Of a stretch of 32,309 nucleotides of DNA, positions 13,649-22,465 are shown piece after piece. A model generated the notes under the pieces. That model ran no database searches and had not been told where the DNA came from. It saw only the letters and a list, made by a program, of their open reading frames with translations. Made by a program: the position numbers and the translations under genes. The stretch comes from CAZVKN01 sp964627035 (GTDB lineage: Bacteria; Electryoneota; AABM5-125-24; Hatepunaeales; Hatepunaeaceae), in assembly GCA_964627035.1 (NCBI GenBank), contig CAZVKN010000033.1:1-32309 (forward strand). The letters are read 5' to 3'. Every line of letters begins with the position of its first letter. Within the stretch, counting starts at the first letter, position 1.

Positions 13649-16352
13649 ATCCCAATAAGGCTCGATTCTTTTCCATAATCAAAAGCTGTTGCTGACAATC
13701 TTCGAGCTTGTTACGCTCATGCTCCACCACTTTTGCCGGTGCATTCTCTACAAACTTTGGATTTGATAGCTTGGTGTTTGCACCCTTGATGACGCCGCTC
13801 AACCGACCGATCTCTTTATCCAACCGTTTCTTTTCAATGTCAATGTCAATCAATCCAGCTAATGGAACAAATAGTTCAATGTCATCCACAACTGCCGATG
13901 CTGATTGATCCGGTCTGTCCGTACTGAACTGAATCTGTGACAGAGTAGCCAATTTACAGATGTCTGTTGAGTTGTCTTCAATCAGTCTCTGACGATCAAC
14001 GTCACATCCGGCAATTACCAACTCCGCTTTTTGGCTCGGTTTGACTCTCATCTCCGAACGAATCGTCCTGACTTCTGTGATGATTCGCTGAAAGAAACGG
14101 ATCTGCCGTTCAGCAACCAAATCCTGAGGAAATTGATGCGCAGCCGGGTATTGCGTGTGCATGATAGTCATGTCGTCTGCCATATCAGGGAAATACAGCT
14201 TGAGTCGTTGCCATAACTCCTCCGTAATAAATGGCATTCCCGGATGTAACAACCGAAGACTTGCCTCGAAAAGTGCGACCGCACGAGACAGTGTCTCACG
14301 CTTAATCTCCTCTGGAGTGTCGTGCGTCAACCGAACCTTTATCATCTCCAAGTACCAGTCGCAATACTCCTTCCAGATGAAGTCGTATATCGTAGTCAAA
14401 CAATCGCTCAACCGATACTTCTTGACGTTGTGCATCACCTTGTCAACCGTAGCGCGGAATCTGCTGATGATCCATCGATCAACAAGTGGAGCATCTTCCG
14501 ACAGCTCAAACGTCGGTTTAATCCGTAACTCATCATCCAAACGATCTATGTTTGACATCAGGAAGCGATAGCTGTTCCACAATTTATTGGCGAAGTTACG
14601 CCCCGATTCAAACCGTGATGCGGACAGTTTAATGTCCTGACCTTCTGTTGCGAGCGTCACCATCGTGAACCTGACCGCATCAGATCCGTATTGTTCGACC
14701 ATATCAGCGGGATCAATGCCGTTACCGAGAGATTTGGACATCCAACGTCCAAGCTCATCCTTGATCATTCCGGTGATATAGACGTCCTTGAACGGAATCT
14801 CACCCGTGAACTCCATCGCCGCCATCACCATCCGCGCCACCCAAAAAAATATGATGTCATATCCGGTAACCATTACGTCAGTCGGATACCAGAACTTCAT
14901 CTCATCGGTTTTATCGGGCCACCCAAGCGTCGAGAAGGGCCACAACCATGAACTGAACCATGTGTCCAACACATCCTCATCCTGTCGGAGGTTGGTTGAC
15001 TCACATTTTGGGCATTGTTTGGGAGTTTTCTCAGAAACAATCACTTCATCACATTCGTTACAATACCACACAGGAATCCGATGACCCCACCACAATTGGC
15101 GCGAAATACACCAATCACGAATGTTCTCCATCCACGAGAAATAGATCTTCGACCAACGTTGCGGATAAAACGTTATCCGACCGTCCTTCACTGCATCAAT
15201 CGCAGGTTGAGCCAACGGTTTCATCTTCACGAACCACTGCAACGATAAGTACGGTTCAATCACCGTATTACAACGGTAACAGTGTCCGACAGCATTGGTA
15301 TAGTTTTCAACCTTTTCTAATAATCCAAGCTCATCCATCGCTTTGATGACGGCTTTACGCGCTTCAAATCGGTCAAACCCACGGAACTGTTCCGGCGCAT
15401 TTTCGTTCATTTTACCGTCTTCGTCAATGACAGTGATCGAGGGCAGGTCGTGGCGTTTACCCATGTCAAAGTCGTTTGGGTCGTGTGCAGGAGTGACCTT
15501 CACTTGACCCGTTCCGAACTCTGGATCAACGAAATGATCGGTGATGATGGGGATATCACGTTCGGCAAGAGGTAGCATTACACTTTTGCCGTGTAGATGT
15601 TTCACCCGTTCATCTTTAGGGTTGACGGCAACTGCTGTATCGCCGAGCATGGTTTCTGGACGGGTAGTGGCGACGGTGATGTATTCAAGAACCCCCCCCT
15701 CAATTCCCCCCCTACTGTGTATGGGGGGAGAAGAGATGAGCGGATATTTGAAATACCACAGATGCCCATCGTGATCTTCATGATTAACCTCGTCATCCGA
15801 GATAGCCGTATGGCAACGCGTGCACCAGTTGACGATGTAATTCCCGCGATAAACTAACCCTTTGTCGTATAGATGAATGAACACCTTAGCCACCGAGCGC
15901 GATAGCCCTTCATCCATAGTGAACCGTTCGCGTGACCAGTCTGCACTGTCACCGAGCAGACGTTTCTGTTCAAATATGCGATTGCCGTACTGTTTTTTCC
16001 ATTGCCATGATCTTTCAAGGAATTTGTCACGTCCGAGCCGATGGCGGTCAGTGCCCTCATTTACCAACGCTTTTTCAACCGCATTTTGTGTAGCGATTCC
16101 GGCATGATCTTTTCCCGGTTGCCAGTGAGATTCATAACCTTCCATCCGCTTCATTCGTATCAGGTAATCCTGGATCGCATCCTGCAGCGCGTGTCCCATG
16201 TGGAGTTGCCCAGTGATGTTCGGCGGCGGCATCATTATACAGTAAGGCTCTTTATCGGATGGATTGGTTGCAAACAGATCGTTGTCCATCCAGTACTCAT
16301 ACCATTTCTGTTCAGTCTGTTTCGGATCGTATGTTTTCGGTATCTCTGTCAT
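13647..16352 (-). CDS. valS: Valyl-tRNA synthetase
   Basis: This encodes 901 residues from ATG 16352 (MTEIPKTYDPKQTEQKW). A TTG nine codons earlier lies inside a repeat. It charges tRNA-Val in the cytoplasm. Class I motifs: HIGH as H-M-G-H (51-54), KMSKS as W-M-S-K-S (537-541, with Trp for the first Lys), the editing domain around ATTRPETMLGDTAVAVNP (229-246), a zinc-type C-N-E-C ... C-P-K-C pair (431-450) and a C-terminal coiled-coil tRNA arm (LDKEIGRLSGVI to the end). At the entrance of the editing domain there is an in-frame insertion of about 19 residues encoded by G/C tracts. Confidence 0.95.
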   Translation of the reverse strand: MTEIPKTYDPKQTEQKWYEYWMDNDLFATNPSDKEPYCIMMPPPNITGQLHMGHALQDAIQDYLIRMKRMEGYESHWQPGKDHAGIATQNAVEKALVNEGTDRHRLGRDKFLERSWQWKKQYGNRIFEQKRLLGDSADWSRERFTMDEGLSRSVAKVFIHLYDKGLVYRGNYIVNWCTRCHTAISDDEVNHEDHDGHLWYFKYPLISSPPIHSRGGIEGGVLEYITVATTRPETMLGDTAVAVNPKDERVKHLHGKSVMLPLAERDIPIITDHFVDPEFGTGQVKVTPAHDPNDFDMGKRHDLPSITVIDEDGKMNENAPEQFRGFDRFEARKAVIKAMDELGLLEKVENYTNAVGHCYRCNTVIEPYLSLQWFVKMKPLAQPAIDAVKDGRITFYPQRWSKIYFSWMENIRDWCISRQLWWGHRIPVWYCNECDEVIVSEKTPKQCPKCESTNLRQDEDVLDTWFSSWLWPFSTLGWPDKTDEMKFWYPTDVMVTGYDIIFFWVARMVMAAMEFTGEIPFKDVYITGMIKDELGRWMSKSLGNGIDPADMVEQYGSDAVRFTMVTLATEGQDIKLSASRFESGRNFANKLWNSYRFLMSNIDRLDDELRIKPTFELSEDAPLVDRWIISRFRATVDKVMHNVKKYRLSDCLTTIYDFIWKEYCDWYLEMIKVRLTHDTPEEIKRETLSRAVALFEASLRLLHPGMPFITEELWQRLKLYFPDMADDMTIMHTQYPAAHQFPQDLVAERQIRFFQRIITEVRTIRSEMRVKPSQKAELVIAGCDVDRQRLIEDNSTDICKLATLSQIQFSTDRPDQSASAVVDDIELFVPLAGLIDIDIEKKRLDKEIGRLSGVIKGANTKLSNPKFVENAPAKVVEHERNKLEDCQQQLLIMEKNRALLG
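15684..15740 (-). repeat. In-frame G/C-tract insertion inside valS
   Basis: The plus strand reads AACCCCCCCCTCAATTCC, then CCCCCCCTACTGTGTATGGG and GGG. CCCCCC and GGGGGG form a hairpin. It codes for SSPPIHSRGGIEGG between YFKYPL and YITVATTRPETM, which are adjacent or nearly so in typical bacterial ValRS. It looks like a short interspersed repeat captured in frame. Confidence 0.6.
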
Positions 16353-16370
16353 TTTAATTTTCTTTTTTTG

Positions 16371-16403
16371 AACCACCAAGGCACAAAGGCACCAAGAAGA
16401 AAA
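16371..16403. repeat. One-armed ACCACCAAG repeat upstream of valS
   Basis: AACCACCAAGGCACAAAGGC followed by ACCAAGAAGAAAA matches the left half of the complete unit at 23403-23470. The closing CTTGGTGGTT arm is absent. It lies immediately upstream of the valS start. The remaining bases to 16714 hold no gene I can support. Confidence 0.6.
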
Positions 16404-16714
16404 GATGCTTAAATAGGGCTTGATGCTCAGGTTGATTTTATTGCTAAGCGGTCAATAAATAATCTACGACAAGATAAGGTAAAAATGAGTCTTTTACAAA
16501 AGATCCTCAATAAATCTGACTCAAATCAAATCATTAAAAACGGAGTGGACTTTTCAACTACTGCTATGTATATTTGAAGGATTCGGGGGATTTGGGAAAA
16601 ATAATACAAGTCGGGATTGTAACTGATTTCGATTGATTTAGAATGGTAATTAATGAACTGGATTTTTGGATAGTTTATCCATATATTTGAATTGATATAG
16701 CATGGAGATTCATA

Positions 16715-17131
16715 ATGAAAAGGTTTACTTTTGGAATTGTAATAATTCTGTTGCTCTGCATAATGGGGTGTGATGAAACCGAATCACCGTCACATTGGTC
16801 TCCTGTACCAGAATTAAATTCAATATACCTGAGATTCGAACAGGACACAGTTTCAAGTAGTTACAATACATCACACTCGCAAGAGATAACTGCGAGGTGT
16901 TTGAATAATGATGGTGCTTCTCTTTCTGATATTGAGGTTGAGTTTTCCATTGTAAATCCTGAGGATTGGAAAGGTCAAGTTTCGGTTCCTGACACAAGTG
17001 TTACCGATGAGCGTGGAGAAATCCGAGCGACATACAGCGTGAATCTACAGAGATCGGGCACAGTATCAATAGAAGCAAGATCAGGTTTAGTACACAAGAC
17101 CGAGAAAATTGAATTAGAAATAGTAGAATAG
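16715..17131 (+). CDS. Lipoprotein with one bacterial Ig-like (Big_1-type) domain
   Basis: This encodes 138 residues. GGAG lies eight bases before ATG. The signal ends at the lipobox I-M-G-C (Cys19). Residues about 36-137 resemble an invasin/intimin Ig-like domain: an EITARCLNNDGASLSDIEVE strand pair, then TSVTDERGEIRATYSV and SGTVSIEARSG. A single-domain lipoprotein like this is probably anchored in the outer membrane and adhesive or structural. It lies 42 bases before serC, but its own composition and role make a functional link doubtful. Confidence 0.7.
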   Translation: MKRFTFGIVIILLLCIMGCDETESPSHWSPVPELNSIYLRFEQDTVSSSYNTSHSQEITARCLNNDGASLSDIEVEFSIVNPEDWKGQVSVPDTSVTDERGEIRATYSVNLQRSGTVSIEARSGLVHKTEKIELEIVE

Positions 17132-17173
17132 ACTAACAAAGTAACATCGTTACAAAACAAACAGGTATAAATA

Positions 17174-18262
17174 ATGAAATACGACCGAATTTGGAATTTT
17201 AATGCAGGACCGTCAGCAATACCCGTTGAGGTTCTGGAGAAGGTGCAGGAAGGATGGTTCAACTATCAGAATTCCGGGATGAACATCATGGAGATGTCTC
17301 ACCGTTCAAAGGAATTCGATGCTATCCATAACGAGACCATTGAATTGATCAAGCAGCTTCTCGGTATTGGTGACGATTGGCATGTTCTGATGGTACAAGG
17401 TGGAGCAAGTCAACAGTTTGCTACCGTGCCGATGAACTTCCTCGGTGAAGGGCAGACTGCCGACTATATCAACACAGGTACTTGGTCAACCAAAGCCATT
17501 AAAGAGGCGAAACTTTTCGGAAACGTGAACGTTGCGTTTGACGGCAACGAAGTTGAATTCAAACGTCTGCCTAAGCAGGACGAATTGAAGCTGACCGACA
17601 ACGCTGCTTATGTTCACCTCACCAGCAACAATACGATCAAAGGAACTCAGTTCCTGACCTTCCCGGACACCAACGGTGTCCCGATGGTTTGTGATATGTC
17701 GAGTGACATCCTTTCGCATCAATTCGATCCTTCACCATTTGGAATGATCTACGGTGGTGCTCAGAAGAACCTCGGACCTTCAGGTGTCACGTTGGCGATT
17801 CTTCGCGATGATTTCTATAAAACAGCGCGTGAAGGCGTGACCGCTATGCTGTCATACAAGACTCACGTGGATAAGAACTCACTATACAACACGCCACCGA
17901 CATTTGGGATCTTTGTGATGAACAATGTTCTTAAGTGGATCAAAGGTAACGGTGGACTGGCAGGAATAGAAGCTCGTAACAAAGCCAAAGCAGATATGCT
18001 GTACGGTTACATTGATGGAAGCGACTTCTACCGCGGTGCAGTCGCAGAAGATAGTCGCAGTTGGATGAACGTCTGTCTGCTACTGCCGGACAAAGAGCTC
18101 GAACCGAAGTTTGTCGCTGAAGGTCGCGCAGCTGGTTTCAACGGTCTGAAAGGTCATCGCAGCGTCGGTGGTATTCGCGTTTCAATGTATAACGCTACAC
18201 CTCCTGAGGCTATAGAGGATCTGGTTGGATTCATGAAAGAATTCATGGCAAAAAACGGATAA
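17174..18262 (+). CDS. serC: Phosphoserine aminotransferase
   Basis: This encodes 362 residues, full length. It transaminates 3-phosphohydroxypyruvate with glutamate to phosphoserine, and can also serve pyridoxine synthesis. Motifs: NFNAGPSAIP (9-18), the MEMSHRSKEF substrate loop, MVQGGASQQF (73-82) for PLP phosphate, and the PLP lysine Lys198 in Y-G-G-A-Q-K-N-L-G-P-S-G. The C-terminus has GHRSVGGIRVSMYNA with the substrate arginines. serA follows after a repeat-filled gap, so the two steps of the phosphorylated serine pathway are adjacent. Confidence 0.96.
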   Translation: MKYDRIWNFNAGPSAIPVEVLEKVQEGWFNYQNSGMNIMEMSHRSKEFDAIHNETIELIKQLLGIGDDWHVLMVQGGASQQFATVPMNFLGEGQTADYINTGTWSTKAIKEAKLFGNVNVAFDGNEVEFKRLPKQDELKLTDNAAYVHLTSNNTIKGTQFLTFPDTNGVPMVCDMSSDILSHQFDPSPFGMIYGGAQKNLGPSGVTLAILRDDFYKTAREGVTAMLSYKTHVDKNSLYNTPPTFGIFVMNNVLKWIKGNGGLAGIEARNKAKADMLYGYIDGSDFYRGAVAEDSRSWMNVCLLLPDKELEPKFVAEGRAAGFNGLKGHRSVGGIRVSMYNATPPEAIEDLVGFMKEFMAKNG

Positions 18263-18270
18263 AACATATA

Positions 18271-18405
18271 CTCACGCAAAGTTTTTGTTTATCTCCGCTG
18301 TCAGGTCGCCGCACCTGACAGCCTCTACCGACATTGAATACGTTCTGGTGTCAGCCACGGCGGGCTGACACCGGATGACAATCGTCCTTTGCGTCTTTGC
18401 GTGAG
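18271..18405. repeat. Compound palindrome between serC and serA
   Basis: The outer arms CTCACGCAAAG (18271-18281) and CTTTGCGTGAG (18395-18405) are perfect inverses. They enclose two CTGTCAGG-type hairpins, D (18297-18322) and E (18347-18372: GGTGTCAGCC, ACGGCG, GGCTGACACC). At 135 bp with two inner hairpins it parallels MITE-like element 2, but it has different ends and no clear target duplication. Confidence 0.7.
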
Positions 18406-18423
18406 ATAAAAAAAGAGGTAACA

Positions 18424-19320
18424 ATGAGAATATTAGTAAATGACGGTATGTCCGCTGAAGGCATGGAAATGCTGCGTCAAGCAGGACATGAAGTGGTTGA
18501 TACAACAATCCCACAGGATGAATTGGACGGCAAGATAGCCGAGTTTGATGCAATCGTCATCCGCAGCGCAACCAAAATGCGTGAAGTGACCATAGACGCC
18601 GGAATCCCCCGTTTAAAGGGAATCGTTCGTGGTGGTGTCGGAATCGATAATATTGACCATGAATACGCACGCTCAAAGGGTGTCAAGGTCATGAACACCC
18701 CGGCAGCGAGCTCCCCCTCAGTTGCTGAGCTGGCAATTGGACATATGTTCGCTGTATCACGGTTTATCGTCGCTGCTAACGTGACTATGCGTAACGGTGA
18801 GTGGAACAAGAAGCAGTACAAAGGTGTCGAGCTTGCAGGCAAGACACTTGGCATACTCGGCATCGGTCGTATCGGTCAGTCGTTGGCATCTAAAGCAATG
18901 GCATTGGGTATGAAGATCATCGCTTACGATCCATTCATTGATTCGGTTGACATGGACGTCACGATGATGTCCAAGGATGAAGTGCTGGCTCAAGCTGATT
19001 ATTTGTCACTGCATATGCCTGCTTCACCGGACGGTCCGGTCATTGGTGCTGGTGAATTTGCAAAGATGAAAGACGGTTCATTCCTGATCAACTGCGCCCG
19101 TGGTGGTGTGGTTGACGAGGCTGCAATGCTTGCAGCACTGGATTCTGGCAAGCTTGCAGGAGCCGGAGTTGACGTGTTTGTCGGTGAGCCGAATCCGAAT
19201 CAGGACATCGCAAATCATCCGAAAGTATCGGTAACTCCTCACATCGGTGCATCAACTAAAGAAGCACAGGCTCGCATTGGTCAGAGTGTTGCAGAACAGT
19301 TGATAGAGCTGTTTAAATAG
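18424..19320 (+). CDS. serA: D-3-phosphoglycerate dehydrogenase, short type without ACT domain
   Basis: This encodes 298 residues from ATG 18424, with AGAGG five bases upstream. It oxidises 3-phosphoglycerate to phosphohydroxypyruvate with NAD. The Rossmann motif is L-G-I-L-G-I-G-R-I-G (142-151). Catalytic residues are Arg226 (NCARGG), Glu255 (VGEP) and His273 (TPHIGAST). It ends right after the nucleotide and substrate domains, so the C-terminal ACT serine-feedback domain of longer SerA proteins is missing. Neighbouring serC makes phosphoglycerate dehydrogenase the best call among 2-hydroxyacid dehydrogenases. Confidence 0.9.
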   Translation: MRILVNDGMSAEGMEMLRQAGHEVVDTTIPQDELDGKIAEFDAIVIRSATKMREVTIDAGIPRLKGIVRGGVGIDNIDHEYARSKGVKVMNTPAASSPSVAELAIGHMFAVSRFIVAANVTMRNGEWNKKQYKGVELAGKTLGILGIGRIGQSLASKAMALGMKIIAYDPFIDSVDMDVTMMSKDEVLAQADYLSLHMPASPDGPVIGAGEFAKMKDGSFLINCARGGVVDEAAMLAALDSGKLAGAGVDVFVGEPNPNQDIANHPKVSVTPHIGASTKEAQARIGQSVAEQLIELFK

Positions 19321-19342
19321 TTCCTGTCACATATTTTGACTG

Positions 19343-19374
19343 AAAGGGATATGGGAAACTGTGTCCCTTTTTTA
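19343..19374 (+). terminator. Terminator after serA
   Basis: AAAGGGA (19343-19349) pairs with TCCCTTT (19364-19370), followed by TTTATT. Confidence 0.7.
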
Positions 19375-19428
19375 TTGGTCGACACCCCCATTCATTATAC
19401 GTACATTTGCTACATTCCTACACGACTC

Positions 19429-19515
19429 TGTCATTGCGAACCCGTTTCGGGTGTGGCAATCTCTGCGGATTCAGAAGATTGCTTCGCTACGCTCGCAAAG
19501 ACGGGCTGTTGACGC
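19429..19515. repeat. GTCATTGCGA-type intergenic repeat
   Basis: TGTCATTGCGAACCCGTTTC ... GGCAATCTCTGCGG ... AGATTGCTTCGCTACGCTCG CAAAGACG. The same words (TGTCATTGCGA, GCAATCTCT, AGATTGCTTC, TTCG) form the interior of MITE-like element 1 at 5861-5942, here without the AGTCTGTCCGA ends. Confidence 0.6.
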
Positions 19516-19577
19516 TCATTCCATTCACCAACTATATCATTACTAGGATAGGGATGTTATCGACCAATCTCATCGTC

Positions 19578-20510
19578 TTAAAAAGAATAACTATACTCGC
19601 ACCCGATGACGAAATGGCGGGTTAAACCATCGGGTCGCACATCCCGTGTGATAAACGGCGTGGCAAAAATAAATTCCATAGTTGAATTGATTCCAACCTT
19701 CCATGAAAGGTTCAGATTACCGTTTAAAGTCAATCCATCAGATCCTTTGATATTACGCTTTTGACCCACATCATCAATATATGTGTCCTCACCGAGATGA
19801 ACGATTGGCAGTAAACTCGGTCGAAGATTCAGTTTTTCATTAAATAGATCAAATTCATATGACAGGCGTACCAACAGATCCCCTTTACGTTCAAATTTAT
19901 TTGTTGAAGGATAGTTCTGTGTACTTTGGTCTGTGTAATTACTTGGTAAGAATCCATTATCTGTACTTATTGAAATTGGTAACTGTAAACCAACACTGAT
20001 TGTTAGATCGTTAATAGAGTATGCGCCACCGAGATTCAGGTCATATGATCCCAAACTATTCTGATACGTCATTGGCAAAGCTAATCCATTCTCTTTTGCA
20101 TTAGCATCGCCCAATGGTATCTTACACCCAACAATTGCTTGTATTGTCCGATCTTGGCTACTCAACAGTTGGTAACTGCCTGACAGAAACAGGTCACCAA
20201 TCCCACTGTTAGCTCCTAACTCACCGTCAGTCAAACCGTAAGTAACCTTGCCTGCAATCGCAAGTTTCTCATCAATTCTACGGTTGAAAGACAGATAAAG
20301 AGTTGTCACTTTTACATCTTGATCTCCGACACCATATCCAATCCCAATTGAAACACTGTTTTTCTTGTCCGTAGCATGATCTTGTGGCTCACCATCTAAA
20401 ACAGGCTGAGTGCAAAATCCCGCATCACTGCAGCCTTGCGGATATGCATAGTCGGCATATAATAAAATTGATAGTAAAATCAATATAGACGCGATATAGA
20501 ATTTTCTCAT
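19578..20510 (-). CDS. Outer-membrane beta-barrel protein
   Basis: This encodes 310 residues. A Sec signal (residues 1-25) is cut after the A-Y-P-Q-G region, followed by a cysteine pair C-S-D-A-G-F-C (27-33). The rest is a run of amphipathic beta strands (SIGIGYGVGDQDVKVTTLYL, KLAIAGKVTYGLTDG, YDLNLGGAYSINDLTISVGL) ending in the aromatic Y-S-Y-S-F typical of BAM substrates. It resembles the transporter/DUF3187-like barrels annotated in FCB genomes, but no substrate can be named. GGAG lies about ten bases before the ATG. Confidence 0.7.
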   Translation of the reverse strand: MRKFYIASILILLSILLYADYAYPQGCSDAGFCTQPVLDGEPQDHATDKKNSVSIGIGYGVGDQDVKVTTLYLSFNRRIDEKLAIAGKVTYGLTDGELGANSGIGDLFLSGSYQLLSSQDRTIQAIVGCKIPLGDANAKENGLALPMTYQNSLGSYDLNLGGAYSINDLTISVGLQLPISISTDNGFLPSNYTDQSTQNYPSTNKFERKGDLLVRLSYEFDLFNEKLNLRPSLLPIVHLGEDTYIDDVGQKRNIKGSDGLTLNGNLNLSWKVGINSTMEFIFATPFITRDVRPDGLTRHFVIGCEYSYSF

Positions 20511-20776
20511 GAGATTATTACTCCAATCAATCTTAAATAACTAACTTTCGTTGCTTACAAATTTTGTTAATGTATAATCATTATAAGAAACAATAGCTAT
20601 CTTAACAAGTATTGATTAGCTACCAGTTCAGTAACCAACGTAAGGAAATTGAGTTGGTCGAGCTGTTTAAATAAACCTAATCACAAATCGATTTCATTGA
20701 AGGGATGCAGGAGAATGTGCCCATTTTTTGTGGTCGTCACCCATACTAGATTTTCGTTCATTTCGTTCCTAGGTTA
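20511..20776. other. Intergenic region upstream of the barrel gene
   Basis: TTAACA ... TATAAT-like words on the minus strand around 20560-20590 may promote the beta-barrel gene. No supportable gene is present. Confidence 0.35.
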
Positions 20777-21454
20777 TCAGCGGCACTCCTCAAGGGCGTT
20801 TATTGAATCAATAGTCGACTTAAATGCTTCAAACAAGTGCTTATTAAAACGTAAGAAGTCGGAATACAAAGAGTCCTTATCTATAGCTGAACTCGAGTTA
20901 TCGTGTGTACTCCTAATGTAAAGACAATGTTCGATGTCTAAATTAATCATTTTGATACGACGAAAGATATCTAAAAAGTGCCGTTGAAAATTTGGCGAAA
21001 GACCTCCAACCTGACTTAAATATGCCGTGATAATCGGTGTATCGATCCGATTTTGAATCTGAAAATTGTGATATGACACATCTCCATAGTTTAATTTCAT
21101 AATTTCATCGTCCTCCGTACTATCTAAACATTTTTTCAGATCGGCAGGACTAAAGAACGTCTTACCAGGTCCATCGTACCGATCTATTACATCCTTATAC
21201 CACTTAAGGAAACCGCGGTCTATTTGCTTTAAAAGTCTACCAATTTCTAACGATTTATCTGCCAATATAAACCTAAGATAGTCAAGTTCTATCAGGATAG
21301 CCTTTTTGCTATTGCGTTTTTGTATCACTCCTACAATTAGCCCTCTTCCACCTATGGTAAGTAAACCAAGCACCCAACCAACCAAAACAGACCACAACGG
21401 ATTTAAACTACTATTTGGTACTATTTCGAAAATAAACGTTTTAAACACTTCCAT
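20777..21454 (-). CDS. Uncharacterised membrane-anchored protein
   Basis: This encodes 225 residues from ATG 21454, with AGAGGAGG ending seven bases upstream. An ATG 14 codons earlier lacks a site. One hydrophobic stretch (about 16-43, LNPLWSVLVGWVLGLLTIGG) anchors it. The rest is charged and mainly helical (KKAILIELDYLRFILADKSL, FRRIKMINLDIEHCLYI). I do not recognise a domain. Its A+T-rich composition, compared with the ser and val genes, hints at acquired DNA. Confidence 0.6.
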   Translation of the reverse strand: MEVFKTFIFEIVPNSSLNPLWSVLVGWVLGLLTIGGRGLIVGVIQKRNSKKAILIELDYLRFILADKSLEIGRLLKQIDRGFLKWYKDVIDRYDGPGKTFFSPADLKKCLDSTEDDEIMKLNYGDVSYHNFQIQNRIDTPIITAYLSQVGGLSPNFQRHFLDIFRRIKMINLDIEHCLYIRSTHDNSSSAIDKDSLYSDFLRFNKHLFEAFKSTIDSINALEECR

Positions 21455-21629
21455 TTCAAACCTCCTCTTTGAAACCACGTTGACGCTTCTCCCCAAATAT
21501 ACTTACTAGTATTCATAAATAACAGTTTCACCCCCATCCAATTTACATTCATTAGTTGCATAGCTCGGCTTCACCTAAGTTGAGCCACTGATTAGGAGGG
21601 ACACAGTTGTCATGTCCCATTTTTTATGT

Positions 21630-21649
21630 ATATTGTAATAATACAATAT
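21630..21649. promoter_or_regulatory. Operator-like palindrome upstream of the repeat protein
   Basis: ATATTGTA, ATAA, TACAATAT: a perfect 8-bp inverted repeat, 36 bases upstream of the ATG. TTGACA begins four bases after it. Probably a dimeric repressor or activator site, but the protein is unknown. Confidence 0.4.
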
Positions 21650-21685
21650 TCTTGACAATAAATCCAATTATACTGGGGAACTACA

Positions 21686-22447
21686 ATGAAAAGCATAGAC
21701 ATTAAAAGCATCATCATCGGAGTGCTGGGTACGCTGTTAGTATTCGTTTTACTGGGTGCTGATAGTCAAAATACGAATTTGGGTGATATTGTCTGCAATA
21801 CAATTACAGTGCTAGATAATGGCACTGGCGGTTTTATTACGACTATAAATAAAAATGGTGAAAAGTGTGTTTATCTGGGAGCCGATGAGGACGGATATGG
21901 TTATTTTCAAATATACAATCCGAACGGAAACCAAACTGTTTTCATAGGTACTGAAGAGGATGGTGGAGGTCTTATTACAACCAATAATCAAAATGGAAAT
22001 CAGACTGGGTATTTTGGGACAGGTAAAGGTGGTGGGGGTATTCTAACAACATGCAATGAGGACGGCAGCCAAATGGTGAGTTTAGGTACAGCAGAAAGTA
22101 GCATCGGTGGTATTGTTCAAATATTCAACACATACGGGCAAATGTCTGGATATTTTGGGACAGGAATGGGAGGTAGCGGTGCTATAAGAACCTTTAATTC
22201 TGTCGGTAATCAAACAGGATTATTCGGAACGTTTCAAGGCGGTGTCGGTGGTATATCAGTAAGCAATGTTGACGGAAAGGAAACAGTGTATATGGGAACG
22301 GGAAAAGATGGTGGAGGCTATCTTACCACATATAACAACTTTAATAAGACGATTGGATATTTTGGAACAAACAAAGATAATTATGGAATTGTAGTACTCT
22401 ATGACAGTCAGGGAGAGTTTGGTTGGGGAGAATCTGGCAAGAAGTAA
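21686..22447 (+). CDS. Membrane-anchored glycine-rich tandem-repeat (beta-solenoid-like) protein
   Basis: This encodes 253 residues. TGGGGA lies seven bases before ATG. One N-terminal helix (about 7-25) is a signal anchor. From about residue 45 there are some eight repeats of 23-24 residues with the consensus G-G-x-[IL]-x-T-x-N-x-x-G-[NK]-x-x-x-[YF]-[FLM]-G-T-x-x-x-G (for example GLITTNNQNGNQTGYFGTG, GAIRTFNSVGNQTGLFGTF). Regular spacing of Asn-x-x-Gly and Gly-Thr turns suggests a stacked beta-solenoid. A surface or binding-scaffold role is inference. No catalytic motif was seen. Confidence 0.72.
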   Translation: MKSIDIKSIIIGVLGTLLVFVLLGADSQNTNLGDIVCNTITVLDNGTGGFITTINKNGEKCVYLGADEDGYGYFQIYNPNGNQTVFIGTEEDGGGLITTNNQNGNQTGYFGTGKGGGGILTTCNEDGSQMVSLGTAESSIGGIVQIFNTYGQMSGYFGTGMGGSGAIRTFNSVGNQTGLFGTFQGGVGGISVSNVDGKETVYMGTGKDGGGYLTTYNNFNKTIGYFGTNKDNYGIVVLYDSQGEFGWGESGKK

Positions 22448-22465
22448 GAATAATATAACATGATA

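Noticed and set aside
16041..16412. Plus-strand frame opposite the valS start
   Set aside because: Shadow of valS; it ends in the one-armed ACCACCAAG repeat.
20646..20672. Similarity of IELVELFK-stop to the end of SerA (IELFK-stop)
   Set aside because: The shared run is only about 14 bases. One such pair is expected by chance in a window of this size, and nothing upstream resembles SerA.
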